A program made the position numbers and the translations under genes. Shown here one piece after another: positions 28,937 to 37,588 of a stretch of DNA of 49,627 bases. The notes below the pieces were generated by a model. The model searched no databases. It saw nothing but the letters and a program-made list of their open reading frames with translations, and was not told the origin of the DNA. How positions within the stretch are numbered: position 1 is the stretch's first letter; every line of letters starts with the position of its first letter. Source of the DNA: Eubacteriales bacterium (GTDB lineage: Bacteria > Bacillota > Clostridia > Lachnospirales > Lachnospiraceae); contig JAUNAK010000012.1 of the NCBI GenBank assembly GCA_030527665.1, forward strand, positions 1 through 49,627, read 5' to 3'.

Positions 28937-29266
28937 TTAATACGGAAGCTCCACCGGCAGGGCTTTGCTGATATCGTCCATTACCCGGCGAACCATGCTG
29001 CAGACTGCACTTTCCGCATCCAGATATTCGACGGCCAGTACATTTCCGAACAGCTCATCATATTCGGCAAGTACATAGTCAGTCTCTTCATAGAGATCCC
29101 TCTCCGAGGCATTCATCTCATATACCCGTCTTCGATAGCTGTTGATCAGCTGCTTCAGTTCCGGATTCTTTTCCAGTTCTTCCTCCAGACTGCAGTATTT
29201 TCTGTAGTCTTCGGAGTTCTGCATTGCCCGTACCAGCTCATCCACCTGTGTTGTTACGTCTGACAT
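28937..29266 (-). CDS. YlbF/YmcA-family protein
   Basis: 109 residues, mostly helical, with the Com_YlbF pattern (VDELVRAMQNSEDYRKY, then PELKQLINSYRR). In Bacillus YlbF acts with YmcA and YaaT to direct RNase Y-dependent mRNA maturation and affects competence and sporulation. The gene starts 6 bp after the RNase J stop, so the two are cotranscribed, which fits a role in RNA processing. No YaaT or YmcA partner is in this window. Confidence 0.85.
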   Translation of the reverse strand: MSDVTTQVDELVRAMQNSEDYRKYCSLEEELEKNPELKQLINSYRRRVYEMNASERDLYEETDYVLAEYDELFGNVLAVEYLDAESAVCSMVRRVMDDISKALPVELPY

Positions 29267-29272
29267 TCCGGT

Positions 29273-30940
29273 TTACGCCTCCATAATAATCGGCAGGATC
29301 ATCGGTCTGCGCTGTGTGCGCTGCCATACAAAGCTTCCGAGAGAATCCTTAACCGCACTCTTCAATTTACCCCAGTCGGTAATACCCTGATCCAGACAAA
29401 GTTCCAGAGCATCCTCAACGACCATGCGTGCACCTTCCATCAGTTCTTCCGATTCACGCACATATACGAATCCGCGGGATACGATATCCGGACCGGCCAG
29501 CAGTTTTGCACCGGATCTCTCCAGTGTCAGAACAACGATCAGAATACCTTCTTCGGACAGATGCTGACGATCCCGAAGAACGATATTGCCTACATCGCCG
29601 ATACCGAGTCCGTCAACCATGATGTCACCGGTCTCTACATGATCCACGATCGCAGCACCGTCATCATCCAGTTCCAGAACATCTCCGCTCTTCATGATAA
29701 AAATACTTTCCTTCGGAATACCCAGTTCATGGGCAACCTTTGCCTGTGCCTTCAGGTGACGGTACTCTCCGTGAACCGGAATCGCAAATTTCGGTCTGAC
29801 CAGAGAATAGATCAGCTTGATTTCCTCCTGGCAGGCATGTCCGGAAACGTGAACATCCTGGAAAATAACGTCCGCACCTTTTTCACACAGCTCATTGATC
29901 ACATTGGATACGGCTTTCTCATTGCCCGGAATCGGATGGGAACTGAATACGATCAGGTCACCCGGCTGGATCCGGACTTTTTTGTGAATGGCCGCTGCCA
30001 TACGCGACAGCGCAGCCATGGATTCGCCCTGGCTTCCGGTGGTAACCAGAACCACCTTCTCCGGCGGATAATTCCGCATCTCATTGATATCGATCAGCGT
30101 ATGCTCCGGAATATGCAGATAGCCGAGTTCCGAGGCAGTAGCAATGATATTGACCATGCTTCGGCCGTCTACGACAACTTTACGGTCGTATTTGCAGGCA
30201 GTGTTGATGATCTGCTGTACGCGATCCACATTGGATGCAAACGTAGCAATGATCAGTCTCTGCTCTCTGTGCTCGGAAAAAATATTGTCGAAGGTCTTGC
30301 CGACGGTTTTTTCCGACATGGTAAAACCGGGACGTTCTGCATTGGTACTGTCGCACATCAGTGCCAGAACTCCCTTTTTGCCGATCTCCGCAAAACGCTG
30401 CAGATCGATGGTATCTCCGAATACCGGCGTGTAATCGACTTTGAAATCACCGGTATGCACAACGATGCCGGCCGGTGAATAAATCGCCAGTGCCGCTGCA
30501 TCCTGAATACTGTGATTCGTCTTGATAAATTCAATACGGAAATGTCCGAGATTGATGGACTGTCCGAATTTGATCACTCTGCGCTTTGTTGTTTTGAGAA
30601 GATCCTTCTCCTCCAGTTTGTGCTCGATCAGACCAATGGTAAGTTTCGTGGCATAGATCGGCACGTTGATCTCATGCAGAATATAAGGAAGGGCACCGAT
30701 ATGGTCCTCATGACCATGGGTGATTACAAAGCCCTTTACCTTTTCTCTGTTTCTCTGTAAATAGCTGATGTCCGGCAGCACAAGATCGATTCCCAGCATG
30801 TCATCGTCCGGGAAGGCCAGTCCGCAATCGACTACGATGATACTGTCTTCATATTCAAAGGCAGTAATATTCATACCGATCTCTTCCAGGCCGCCCAGAG
30901 GAATAATCCTGAGTTTGCTGTTATTCTTTGTCGTTTTCAA
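29273..30940 (-). CDS. rnj: Ribonuclease J
   Basis: 555 residues, the usual length, from a TTG at 30938-30940 that has GGAGG 5 nt upstream; GTG 30958 and ATG 30952 are in frame but lack such a site. RNase J is a metallo-beta-lactamase/beta-CASP 5'-3' exonuclease and endonuclease for mRNA and rRNA. HGHEDHIGALPYI (75-87) is the zinc motif; GDFKVDYTP, CDSTNAERPG and SSHPIPGNEKAV are beta-CASP segments, and HVSGHA carries the C-terminal histidine. Placed between DUF1292 and ylbF, inside a block otherwise like Bacillus yrzL-yrrK-yrzB-yrrL. Confidence 0.96.
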   Translation of the reverse strand: MKTTKNNSKLRIIPLGGLEEIGMNITAFEYEDSIIVVDCGLAFPDDDMLGIDLVLPDISYLQRNREKVKGFVITHGHEDHIGALPYILHEINVPIYATKLTIGLIEHKLEEKDLLKTTKRRVIKFGQSINLGHFRIEFIKTNHSIQDAAALAIYSPAGIVVHTGDFKVDYTPVFGDTIDLQRFAEIGKKGVLALMCDSTNAERPGFTMSEKTVGKTFDNIFSEHREQRLIIATFASNVDRVQQIINTACKYDRKVVVDGRSMVNIIATASELGYLHIPEHTLIDINEMRNYPPEKVVLVTTGSQGESMAALSRMAAAIHKKVRIQPGDLIVFSSHPIPGNEKAVSNVINELCEKGADVIFQDVHVSGHACQEEIKLIYSLVRPKFAIPVHGEYRHLKAQAKVAHELGIPKESIFIMKSGDVLELDDDGAAIVDHVETGDIMVDGLGIGDVGNIVLRDRQHLSEEGILIVVLTLERSGAKLLAGPDIVSRGFVYVRESEELMEGARMVVEDALELCLDQGITDWGKLKSAVKDSLGSFVWQRTQRRPMILPIIMEA

Positions 30941-30989
30941 TTTTTCCTCCATTATCACATGGAAATCCGCTCGTTTTACTCTCTTCCGC

Positions 30990-31256
30990 TTATTCTGTCA
31001 GAAGGTCTGTATCCTCCAGCATCTGCTCAAAAACACGTGATACGGCATCGAATTCCACGTCGTCCTCTACCATCACGTAATTTCCCATTAAGTCGCCGTC
31101 AACAGACAGATCCTTCAGAATATAAGCATTTGCCTCATCTGAGTCAGAGTCCGTCACAAGAAGATAGGACACCCCACCGATCCTTGTCTCTTCCTCAACA
31201 TATAATTCAAGTTTTGTTCCGTCTTCTGCTTCAAAAACAATTTTCTCGAGTTTCAT
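30990..31256 (-). CDS. DUF1292 family protein (YrzB)
   Basis: 88 residues from the ATG at 31256; a GTG at 31271 would add five residues but lacks a ribosome site. Acidic, with the DUF1292 pattern MKLEKIVFEAEDGTKLELYV, a YLLVTDSDSDEANAYIL strand and YVMVEDDVEFDAVSRVFEQM. Function unknown across Firmicutes. It always sits by yqgF/ruvX, as here, 17 bp after that gene's stop. Confidence 0.85.
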   Translation of the reverse strand: MKLEKIVFEAEDGTKLELYVEEETRIGGVSYLLVTDSDSDEANAYILKDLSVDGDLMGNYVMVEDDVEFDAVSRVFEQMLEDTDLLTE

Positions 31257-31273
31257 TGTTCGTTCTTCCACTT

Positions 31274-31714
31274 TTATTTTCTGTGTGTTTCCTCATATAC
31301 CTGATCCAGATAGCCCTGCAGAATAAAAACTGCCGCCAGTTCATCCACCAGCTCTTTTCGGGCTTTCCGATCACGAATATTCAGTTCGTCCATTGTCTGA
31401 TACGCTTCTACCGTTGTCAGACGTTCATCCCACATGATCACTTCCAGACCGGTACGCTTCTTCAGCATCTCCGCAAACTCCAGAGATTTCTGCGCACGAA
31501 TCCCGATGTCACCATTCATATGCTGCGGCAGACCGAGAACGATCTTCTCGACCTCATACTGCCGAACCAGTTCTTCGATTCTGGCAAGTGTCTGCCTGAG
31601 TTTTGTCTCACGCTCACGGCGAATGATCTCCACGCCCTGTGCAGTGAAACCAAGCGGATCGCTGACAGCCACCCCAACTGTCCTGGATCCGTAATCCAAT
31701 CCGAGAATTCGCAT
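31274..31714 (-). CDS. ruvX: Holliday-junction resolvase-like YqgF/RuvX (YrrK)
   Basis: 146 residues. RNase H-like fold with [20 protein letters not shown] at the start (catalytic Asp), [12 protein letters not shown] mid-protein and [10 protein letters not shown] (second acidic site). Family members resolve junctions in vitro or trim pre-16S rRNA. The ATG at 31714 overlaps the ireB stop in TGATG, and GAGGGAG lies 7 nt upstream, so the two are coupled. Confidence 0.93.
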   Translation of the reverse strand: MRILGLDYGSRTVGVAVSDPLGFTAQGVEIIRRERETKLRQTLARIEELVRQYEVEKIVLGLPQHMNGDIGIRAQKSLEFAEMLKKRTGLEVIMWDERLTTVEAYQTMDELNIRDRKARKELVDELAAVFILQGYLDQVYEETHRK

Positions 31715-31989
31715 CAGAATTCTCCCTCTTTCCATGCCTCGTTGCGGATATACTCCTTCAGAAGCTCCTCTACCAGCTCATCACGCTCTGCTTTCATGAT
31801 CATGCTGCGTGCACCATTGTAGCTGGTGATGTAGGTCGGATCTCCGGACATGATGTAGCCGACGATCTGGTTGACCGGATTGTATCCCTTTTCTGCGGTT
31901 GCATGGTAAACCACATCGAGAATCTCTTTTACCGGTACCTTGTTCTCGGAAATCGACTGAAAGAACTGTGTACTGCTTAAATCACCCAT
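31714..31989 (-). CDS. ireB: IreB-family regulatory protein (DUF965)
   Basis: 91 residues from the ATG at 31989, which follows GGGAGTGATAAC. Small helical protein: [20 protein letters not shown], then [20 protein letters not shown] and [20 protein letters not shown], typical of the family. In Enterococcus faecalis IreB is a substrate of the PASTA kinase IreK and a negative regulator of cephalosporin resistance. First gene of the block ireB-ruvX-DUF1292-rnj-ylbF-mltG-like. Confidence 0.92.
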   Translation of the reverse strand: MGDLSSTQFFQSISENKVPVKEILDVVYHATAEKGYNPVNQIVGYIMSGDPTYITSYNGARSMIMKAERDELVEELLKEYIRNEAWKEGEF

Positions 31990-32222
31990 GTTATCACTCC
32001 CTATCCTCGGCTTTTCGCCGTTATTATCTGTATGCAAAAACATATAAAACTATTCATTTCCGCAATATTTTATGGAATCTATAAACCGAGCCTATGGTTT
32101 TTCCAGTTTATTCATTATAAACTACATCCCCCGATATGGCAAGGGCAGGGGGCAATCTGTCATTCCGTTTCCGTCGTGCTCTGCGAAGTCCGGGTCGGAT
32201 TTCTTTCATAAAGGTTTGTGTC

Positions 32223-32249
32223 AGGCGGACATCCGGAGGAGGTCCGCCT
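32223..32249. other. Hairpin downstream of mtaB
   Basis: AGGCGGAC/GTCCGCCT with an 11-nt loop, 22 bp beyond the mtaB stop. No T-run follows on the minus strand, so it is a possible weak terminator or transcript-stabilising stem. Confidence 0.45.
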
Positions 32250-32270
32250 TCCTCACGGAGCGTATACCTC

Positions 32271-33584
32271 TTACAGGCAGAGCAGATATTCCCCTTCCAG
32301 TATGGATGCCGGCGTTACCGTAAGGATCTCGTTCTCCAGTTCACGGCTGTCTGCCAACAGTACCTTCTGGTATTCCATTCCGTGTCCGGTCCAATACAGG
32401 CGGCCGTTTACCTCGATCTGTTCCTCGAACAGAACCTCCAGCGGACGCCCTATATAATATTGAAGAAACTCTTTTCGGCGGATCGTATCCAGATCCTGCA
32501 GAACCTGTCCCCGTTCCTTCTTTTCCTTCATGGTCAGCTGATCCGGGAAGTCGGCAGCTCTCGTTCCTTCTCTGCGTGAATACGGGAAAATATGTGTCTC
32601 GAAAAACACGATGTTTTCCACAAAACGGCGGGATTCCTCAAAATCCTCGTCGGTTTCTCCCGGGAAACCGACGATCACATCGGTAGTCAGTGCCGGATGC
32701 TCGTAGTATTTCCGAAGCAGGTCTGCCACCTGCTGAAAAACAGCTGCCGTATATTTACGATTCATCCGTTTTAAGGTACGGTCACAGCCGCTCTGCAGAG
32801 ACAGATGGAAATGCGGGCATACCTTCGGCAGAGCTGCCATCCGGCGGATCACATCCTCTGTCATGGATCCCGGTTCCAGAGAACCGAGCCGGATCCGCTC
32901 GATTCCTTCCACCTCATGCACCGCTTCGATCAGTCCGATCATATCGGTACCGTCCTCTTTATCCCTTCCGTAAGAGCAAAGATGAATACCGGTGAGAACC
33001 ACTTCCTTTACGCCGGATGCCGCCAGCTTCCGGATCTCGGTCAGCACATCGGCGGTCTCACGGCTTCGTACCCGGCCGCGGGCAAAAGGAATAATGCAGT
33101 AGGAACAGAACTGGTTGCATCCGTCCTGCACTTTGATGAATGCACGGGTATGCTCCTCGGTACGGTCGATCTCCAGCCTTTCGTACTCCCTGTCCTCTTT
33201 CCAGTCGCTCTTATCCACCTTTTTCTCACCGGTTCCCAGTACTTCCTCCAGCGCCTCCAGCAGATCATTCTTGCGGTTGCTGCCCAGTACCAGGTCAATT
33301 GCTTCATCCGTTTCCAGCTCTTCTCCCTTGATCTGCGCATAGCAGCCTACCGCCGCAACCACGGCATTCGGGTTCATTTTTTTTGCTTTGTGCAGCATCT
33401 GCCGGGACTTGCGGTCAGCAATATTGGTTACCGTACAGGTATTGATTATGTAGATATCCGCCCCCGGTTCAAAGGGAACGATCTCGCATCCGGCCTTTTC
33501 CAGAAGCTGCTGCATCGCTTCCAATTCGTATGAATTTACCTTGCAGCCCAGATTATGCAGAGCCGCTTTTTTTCCGTTGAGCAC
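32271..33584 (-). CDS. mtaB: tRNA (N6-threonylcarbamoyladenosine-37) methylthiotransferase MtaB
   Basis: 437 residues from a GTG at 33582-33584 with GGAGA about 9 nt upstream; the frame reaches further but without a start site. Radical-SAM enzyme that converts t6A37 to ms2t6A37. The N-terminal UPF0004 domain has Cys14, Cys50 and Cys81 for the auxiliary cluster. The radical-SAM motif CNQFCSYC is at 156-163, followed by IIPFARGRVRSR. A TRAM-like C-terminal domain follows. The LHNLGCKVNSYE start separates MtaB from MiaB. Confidence 0.94.
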   Translation of the reverse strand: MLNGKKAALHNLGCKVNSYELEAMQQLLEKAGCEIVPFEPGADIYIINTCTVTNIADRKSRQMLHKAKKMNPNAVVAAVGCYAQIKGEELETDEAIDLVLGSNRKNDLLEALEEVLGTGEKKVDKSDWKEDREYERLEIDRTEEHTRAFIKVQDGCNQFCSYCIIPFARGRVRSRETADVLTEIRKLAASGVKEVVLTGIHLCSYGRDKEDGTDMIGLIEAVHEVEGIERIRLGSLEPGSMTEDVIRRMAALPKVCPHFHLSLQSGCDRTLKRMNRKYTAAVFQQVADLLRKYYEHPALTTDVIVGFPGETDEDFEESRRFVENIVFFETHIFPYSRREGTRAADFPDQLTMKEKKERGQVLQDLDTIRRKEFLQYYIGRPLEVLFEEQIEVNGRLYWTGHGMEYQKVLLADSRELENEILTVTPASILEGEYLLCL

Positions 33585-33691
33585 CTTGACTTTTCTCCTG
33601 TCCCAAAGTAATATTAGTGTGTTATCCGACGTTGTATACAAAAATACATAGTACATTGAATCATTTATTTCGCTCGGAGGTATAAATAATT

Positions 33692-33931
33692 ATGCATACA
33701 GTACAGATTTCACTTAATTCTATCGATAAAGTAAAAAACTTTGTAAATACTATTGCTAAATATGATTTCGATTTTGATCTTGTATCCGGAAGATACGTGA
33801 TCGATGCCAAATCCATCATGGGCATCTTCAGCCTGGATCTGTCCAAACCGATCGACCTGAACATCCACTGCGAAGAGTCCGAACTTGCTCCAGTTCTGGA
33901 GGTTCTGAAACCGTATCTGATCGAGCAGTAA
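33692..33931 (+). CDS. HPr-like protein lacking the phosphorylatable histidine
   Basis: 79 residues, the size of HPr. ATG at 33692 after CGGAGG. The KSIMGIFSL segment around Ser41 matches the regulatory Ser46 site of HPr (KSIMGVMSL). The active-site motif IHARPA is replaced by SIDKVKN, so there is no His15 equivalent. It therefore cannot carry phosphate in the normal PTS relay. It could still be a Ser-phosphorylated (Crh-like) regulator or a degenerate copy. It stands alone on the plus strand, divergent from mtaB, with a strong terminator. Family assignment is good, function inferred. Confidence 0.85.
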   Translation: MHTVQISLNSIDKVKNFVNTIAKYDFDFDLVSGRYVIDAKSIMGIFSLDLSKPIDLNIHCEESELAPVLEVLKPYLIEQ

Positions 33932-33992
33932 GCAGAGCTGCTTTTCTGTCACGAAAGCAAACACAATCGAATATAACAAAGTCTATTTTCAG

Positions 33993-34024
33993 AGACCGCG
34001 GTACCTGCGTACCGCGGTCTTTTT
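33993..34024 (+). terminator. Terminator of the HPr-like gene
   Basis: AGACCGCGGTAC, 4-nt loop, GTACCGCGGTCT: a perfect 12-bp stem followed by TTTT. Confidence 0.95.
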
Positions 34025-34090
34025 CTATGTATTCATTCCGAAAGCCGTGTGTTTCTCTGCCGGCAGACAGCCCCCCGGATACACGACTTT

Positions 34091-34129
34091 GGCAGAGCGC
34101 ACCGCATACTGCGGTGCGTTCTTTCTGCC
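34091..34129. other. Nested hairpin between the HPr terminator and thiI
   Basis: GCACCGCA-TAC-TGCGGTGC (34099-34117) sits inside an outer GGCAGA/TCTGCC pairing. It lies 10 bp past the thiI stop but lacks a T-run on the minus strand. Confidence 0.5.
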
Positions 34130-34139
34130 CGGGATGATT

Positions 34140-35321
34140 TTACTCGACGATGATCGTCTCGGCTGTATCAACAGCCTCCTGAACCAGTGCATCGATCACA
34201 TCATCCAGCTTGTGCTCGGATCTCTCGATGACCTTCAGGATCGGATGTGTTACCGGATGTTTTGCAACAAAGATGGTACAGCAGTCCTCGAACGGAAGAA
34301 TGGAAGTATCGTAGGAACCGATCTTCACGGATACATCCACAATCTCCTGTTTATCAAAACCGATCAGCGGACGATATACCGGAAGGGTACATACTGCATT
34401 GGTGCAGAGCAGACTCTGTGCGGTCTGACTGGCAACCTGTCCGATACTCTCACCGGTAATCAGTGCCAGAGAACCGTCTCTTTCCGCAAACTTCTCGGCA
34501 ATACGCATCATATAGCGGCGCATGATAATGGTCAGCTCCTCATGCGGACATTTCTCATAGATCGCCAGCTGGATATCCGTAAAGTTAACCACATGCAGAC
34601 GGATCTGTCCGGAATAACGGGAAACGATCTTGGCCAGATCAACGACCTTCTGTTTTGCACGCTCACTGGTGTACGGCGGTGCATGGAAATAAACCGCATC
34701 CAGCTGCACGCCTCTCTTGGAGATCATGTAGCCGGCAACCGGAGAATCGATACCGCCGGACAGCAGAAGCATGGCACTTCCGTTGCTTCCCACCGGCATT
34801 CCGCCCGGTCCCGGAATCTCTACCGAATAGATATAGACCAGATCTCTTACCTCAACAGTCAGGATCGCATCCGGATGATGCACATCTACCTTCATCCAGG
34901 GACAGCCATAGAGAACAGCCTCTCCCAGCGTCGCATTCAGCTCCATGGAATCCAGCGGATATTTTTTGTTCGGACGGCGGGCAAATACCTTGAAGGTATA
35001 TTCTTTACCTTCCGGATAGTTCTGTTTCACATAGGAAACCAGTTCTTTTTTGACATTGTCCAGTTCGATGTTCTCAACGATAACGACCGGACAGATGCCG
35101 GAAATACCGAATACGGTCTGCAGTGCCTCAACAGCACCGTCATAATCGTACTCTCCGTCCATATGTACATAAATACGTCCCATCTCTTTGGATACACGGA
35201 ACTCTCCGTCTACCTCACGCAGGGCACGGGTGATCTGACGAACCAGGGTGTTCTCAAACAGATAACGATTCTTTCCCTTGATTCCGATCTCTGCATATTT
35301 GATCAAAAATGCCTGAACCAT
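34140..35321 (-). CDS. thiI: tRNA 4-thiouridine synthase ThiI
   Basis: 393 residues, the Gram-positive form without the C-terminal rhodanese domain. ThiI adenylates U8 of tRNA and receives sulfur from a cysteine desulfurase; it can also serve thiazole synthesis. The N-terminal ferredoxin-like and THUMP domains (about 1-165) start VQAFLIKYAEIGIKGKNRYL. PP-loop SGGIDSP is at 188-194. ALITGESIGQVASQT and FEDCCTIFVAKHP follow. The partner desulfurase gene lies 21 bp upstream, which fits the NifZ-ThiI pair of Bacillus. Confidence 0.95.
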   Translation of the reverse strand: MVQAFLIKYAEIGIKGKNRYLFENTLVRQITRALREVDGEFRVSKEMGRIYVHMDGEYDYDGAVEALQTVFGISGICPVVIVENIELDNVKKELVSYVKQNYPEGKEYTFKVFARRPNKKYPLDSMELNATLGEAVLYGCPWMKVDVHHPDAILTVEVRDLVYIYSVEIPGPGGMPVGSNGSAMLLLSGGIDSPVAGYMISKRGVQLDAVYFHAPPYTSERAKQKVVDLAKIVSRYSGQIRLHVVNFTDIQLAIYEKCPHEELTIIMRRYMMRIAEKFAERDGSLALITGESIGQVASQTAQSLLCTNAVCTLPVYRPLIGFDKQEIVDVSVKIGSYDTSILPFEDCCTIFVAKHPVTHPILKVIERSEHKLDDVIDALVQEAVDTAETIIVE

Positions 35322-35342
35322 TTCTCCTCCTTTGCGGCGTTC

Positions 35343-36500
35343 TCAGCGCCGTGTATATTTACGAAGCATCGGTGCCACTTCGTGGATCACCTGAACTGCA
35401 TAGTCGATTTCTTCTTCCGTTGTCAATTCAGAAAAACTGAACCGAACCGAGGACTCCGCCTCCTGTGCCGATGCATGCGTTGCCTGCATCGTCGCACTGC
35501 CTGCACGCTTATGGCTGGAGCATGCACTTCCGGAAGATACATAGATTCCCCGATCCTCCAGTGTATGCAGCAGAACCTCGCTTCGAATGCCAATAAACGA
35601 AACGTTCAGGATCTGCGGTGCTCCTTTTCTGAGATCTGCCGGTCCGTGGAATTTCAGGTTCGGAATATCCTGCAGACCTTCGTACAGGCGCTCTTTTAAC
35701 CGGTACATATGTTCAACACCGGCATCCAGATCCCTGTAAATACGCTCGGCTGCCACACCCAGTCCGGCGATACCCGGCACGTTATCGGTTCCGGAACGCA
35801 TGCCGTTCTGCTGACCGCCTCCGTATACCATCGGATGAATCCGAACTTTCTCATCCACATAGAGAAAACCGACGCCTTTCGGTCCGTGGATCTTATGTCC
35901 GCTGACAGAAAGCATATCGATCTTCATTCGCTTCGGCAGGATCCGGAATTTTCCGAATGCCTGAATCGCATCCACATGAAAATAGGTATTCGGCCGATTC
36001 GCTTTTATCCAGGCACCGATCTCCGCCACCGGCTCAACGGCACCGATCTCGTTGTTGACCATCATTACCGAAACCAGAAGGGTATCCTCTGTCACGGCAG
36101 CCTTCAGAGCTTCCATGTCAACGATGCCTTCTCTGTCCACCGGCACCTTCACGATCTCGTATCCCAGACCTTCCATCATCTCCAGCGGAGCTGCAATAGC
36201 GGAATGCTCGATCTCCGTCGTAACGATCCTCTTGCCTTTTCGGCGGTTCGCCAGTGCGGTTCCGAACAGCGCCCAGTTATTGGACTCGGTACCGCCGGAG
36301 GTGAAAAAGATCTCCTTCGGTTTTACCCTTAAGATAGAAGCGATCTTCTCTGCGGACTTCTTCACATAGACCTCCGCTTCTACCCCTTTGTTATGCATGG
36401 ATGACGGATTGCCGAAATCCGTCAGCATGGTATGTCTGACGATATCCGCTGCTTCTTCGTAGCATCTCGTCGTCGCCGAGTTATCCAAATATGCTTCCAT
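35343..36500 (-). CDS. Cysteine desulfurase (NifS/IscS family)
   Basis: 385 residues from the ATG at 36500 (GGGAGA upstream). PLP enzyme that moves sulfur from cysteine to acceptors. It starts MEAYLDNSATTRCYEEA; EIEHSAI holds a PLP-contact His near 99, SGHKIHGPKG the PLP lysine (Lys203), and the mobile-loop cysteine is in SSGSACSS (Cys327). Being directly upstream of thiI it probably supplies sulfur for s4U8 in tRNA. No scaffold gene (iscU or sufU) is nearby, which argues against a main Fe-S assembly role. Confidence 0.95.
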   Translation of the reverse strand: MEAYLDNSATTRCYEEAADIVRHTMLTDFGNPSSMHNKGVEAEVYVKKSAEKIASILRVKPKEIFFTSGGTESNNWALFGTALANRRKGKRIVTTEIEHSAIAAPLEMMEGLGYEIVKVPVDREGIVDMEALKAAVTEDTLLVSVMMVNNEIGAVEPVAEIGAWIKANRPNTYFHVDAIQAFGKFRILPKRMKIDMLSVSGHKIHGPKGVGFLYVDEKVRIHPMVYGGGQQNGMRSGTDNVPGIAGLGVAAERIYRDLDAGVEHMYRLKERLYEGLQDIPNLKFHGPADLRKGAPQILNVSFIGIRSEVLLHTLEDRGIYVSSGSACSSHKRAGSATMQATHASAQEAESSVRFSFSELTTEEEIDYAVQVIHEVAPMLRKYTRR

Positions 36501-36552
36501 ATTATCTCCCATATCTGTTTTGAAAATACTCGCATTGTTCCTTGCGGACACT

Positions 36553-36700
36553 GCACAGTACCATGGCAGGCACGCTCTCGCTTATCTCAGCCGGTGAACC
36601 GACTGAGATAAGCCTCTGGCAGATCACAGAGTTCGGCAAAAGAATGCTGCTGTGCAGCTGCCGAACTCGCGCGCGAATCCTCTCTGAGATTCGCGATAAG
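36553..36700. repeat. Conserved 32-bp core followed by nested mini-hairpins
   Basis: 36553-36584 matches the minus strand of 6985-7016 in 30 of 32 positions. It runs into CTTATCTCAG/CTGAGATAAG (36581-36612, inner CGGT/ACCG), then AGTTCGGCA/TGCCGAACT (36630-36667, inner GCTG/CAGC), then CGCGAATC/GATTCGCG (36672-36695). The 326-bp gap between rsmE and the desulfurase gene (36501-36826) shows no gene. Confidence 0.75.
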
Positions 36701-36826
36701 TTTATTCGCAGCAGTACTAAATTCGTGCTTCGCACTCATTAAGGACCGGCGGCCTCAGAGCACCTGCTGCTGGTATCTGTGCAGCATCCGCAAGGCCACA
36801 ACAAAATTTTCAAACCCCAAATTACA

Positions 36827-37567
36827 TCAGTCCTGCTCCAGATGATACATCAGAATCGAAAGCGCCGTCATTCCCGCAGTCTCTGTCCGCAGAATGCGCT
36901 TTCCGAGTGTGATCGCAGAAAAACCGGCTTCCGCTGCTTCTTCCACCTCAGCCGGATCGAAGCCGCCCTCCGGTCCGATCATCACTGCCACCGACTGTCC
37001 CGGAGCAATGCCCTCCAGAAGCCGGCGGGTACCGGCCATGCCTTCCGCATTTTCATAGGGAAGAAGTTTGACATCGATATCCGCAGCATAGCGAAGTGCT
37101 TCCTTAAAGCTGAGCACGGCATGTACTTCCGGAATGATCATGCGTTTGGACTGCTTCGCCGCACTTTCGGCGATGCCGTTCCAGCGATTGACCTTTGTTT
37201 TTTTCTTTTTTTCATCCAGCTTCATGATACAGCGCTTGGATGCTACGGGAATCACCTCATAGGCGCCAAGTTCCACGGCCTTCTGGATCACGGTCTCCAT
37301 CTTGTCGCCCTTGGGAAGGCACTGAAACAGATAGATCCGGGAGGGAAGTTCTTTGCCCGGTTTCTGTGCATCGGTGATCTTCAGCAGAACCTGATTTTCA
37401 TCCAGTGCCAGAATATCACAGGTATATTCCCAGTCATCACCGGCAGCGATCAGCACGGTCTCTCCCGGTTTCATACGAAGCACATTGCGGATGTGATTCA
37501 CATCCTCACCGATGATCACGACCTGACCGTCATTGATCTGCTCCTGCTCAACAAAAAATCGAAACAT
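36827..37567 (-). CDS. rsmE: 16S rRNA (uracil-1498-N3)-methyltransferase RsmE
   Basis: 246 residues. SPOUT methyltransferase with an N-terminal PUA-like domain (MFRFFVEQEQINDGQVVIIG, DVNHIRNVLRMKPGE). The knot contains YLFQCLPKGDKMETVIQKAV, MIGPEGGFDPAEVE (SAM loop, about 194-207) and LGKRILRTETAGMTAL. It lies 21 bp after prmA, and the two rRNA/ribosome methylases form a conserved operon behind dnaJ. Confidence 0.95.
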   Translation of the reverse strand: MFRFFVEQEQINDGQVVIIGEDVNHIRNVLRMKPGETVLIAAGDDWEYTCDILALDENQVLLKITDAQKPGKELPSRIYLFQCLPKGDKMETVIQKAVELGAYEVIPVASKRCIMKLDEKKKKTKVNRWNGIAESAAKQSKRMIIPEVHAVLSFKEALRYAADIDVKLLPYENAEGMAGTRRLLEGIAPGQSVAVMIGPEGGFDPAEVEEAAEAGFSAITLGKRILRTETAGMTALSILMYHLEQD

Positions 37568-37588
37568 AGCTCCGTCGTCCCTTTTCGT

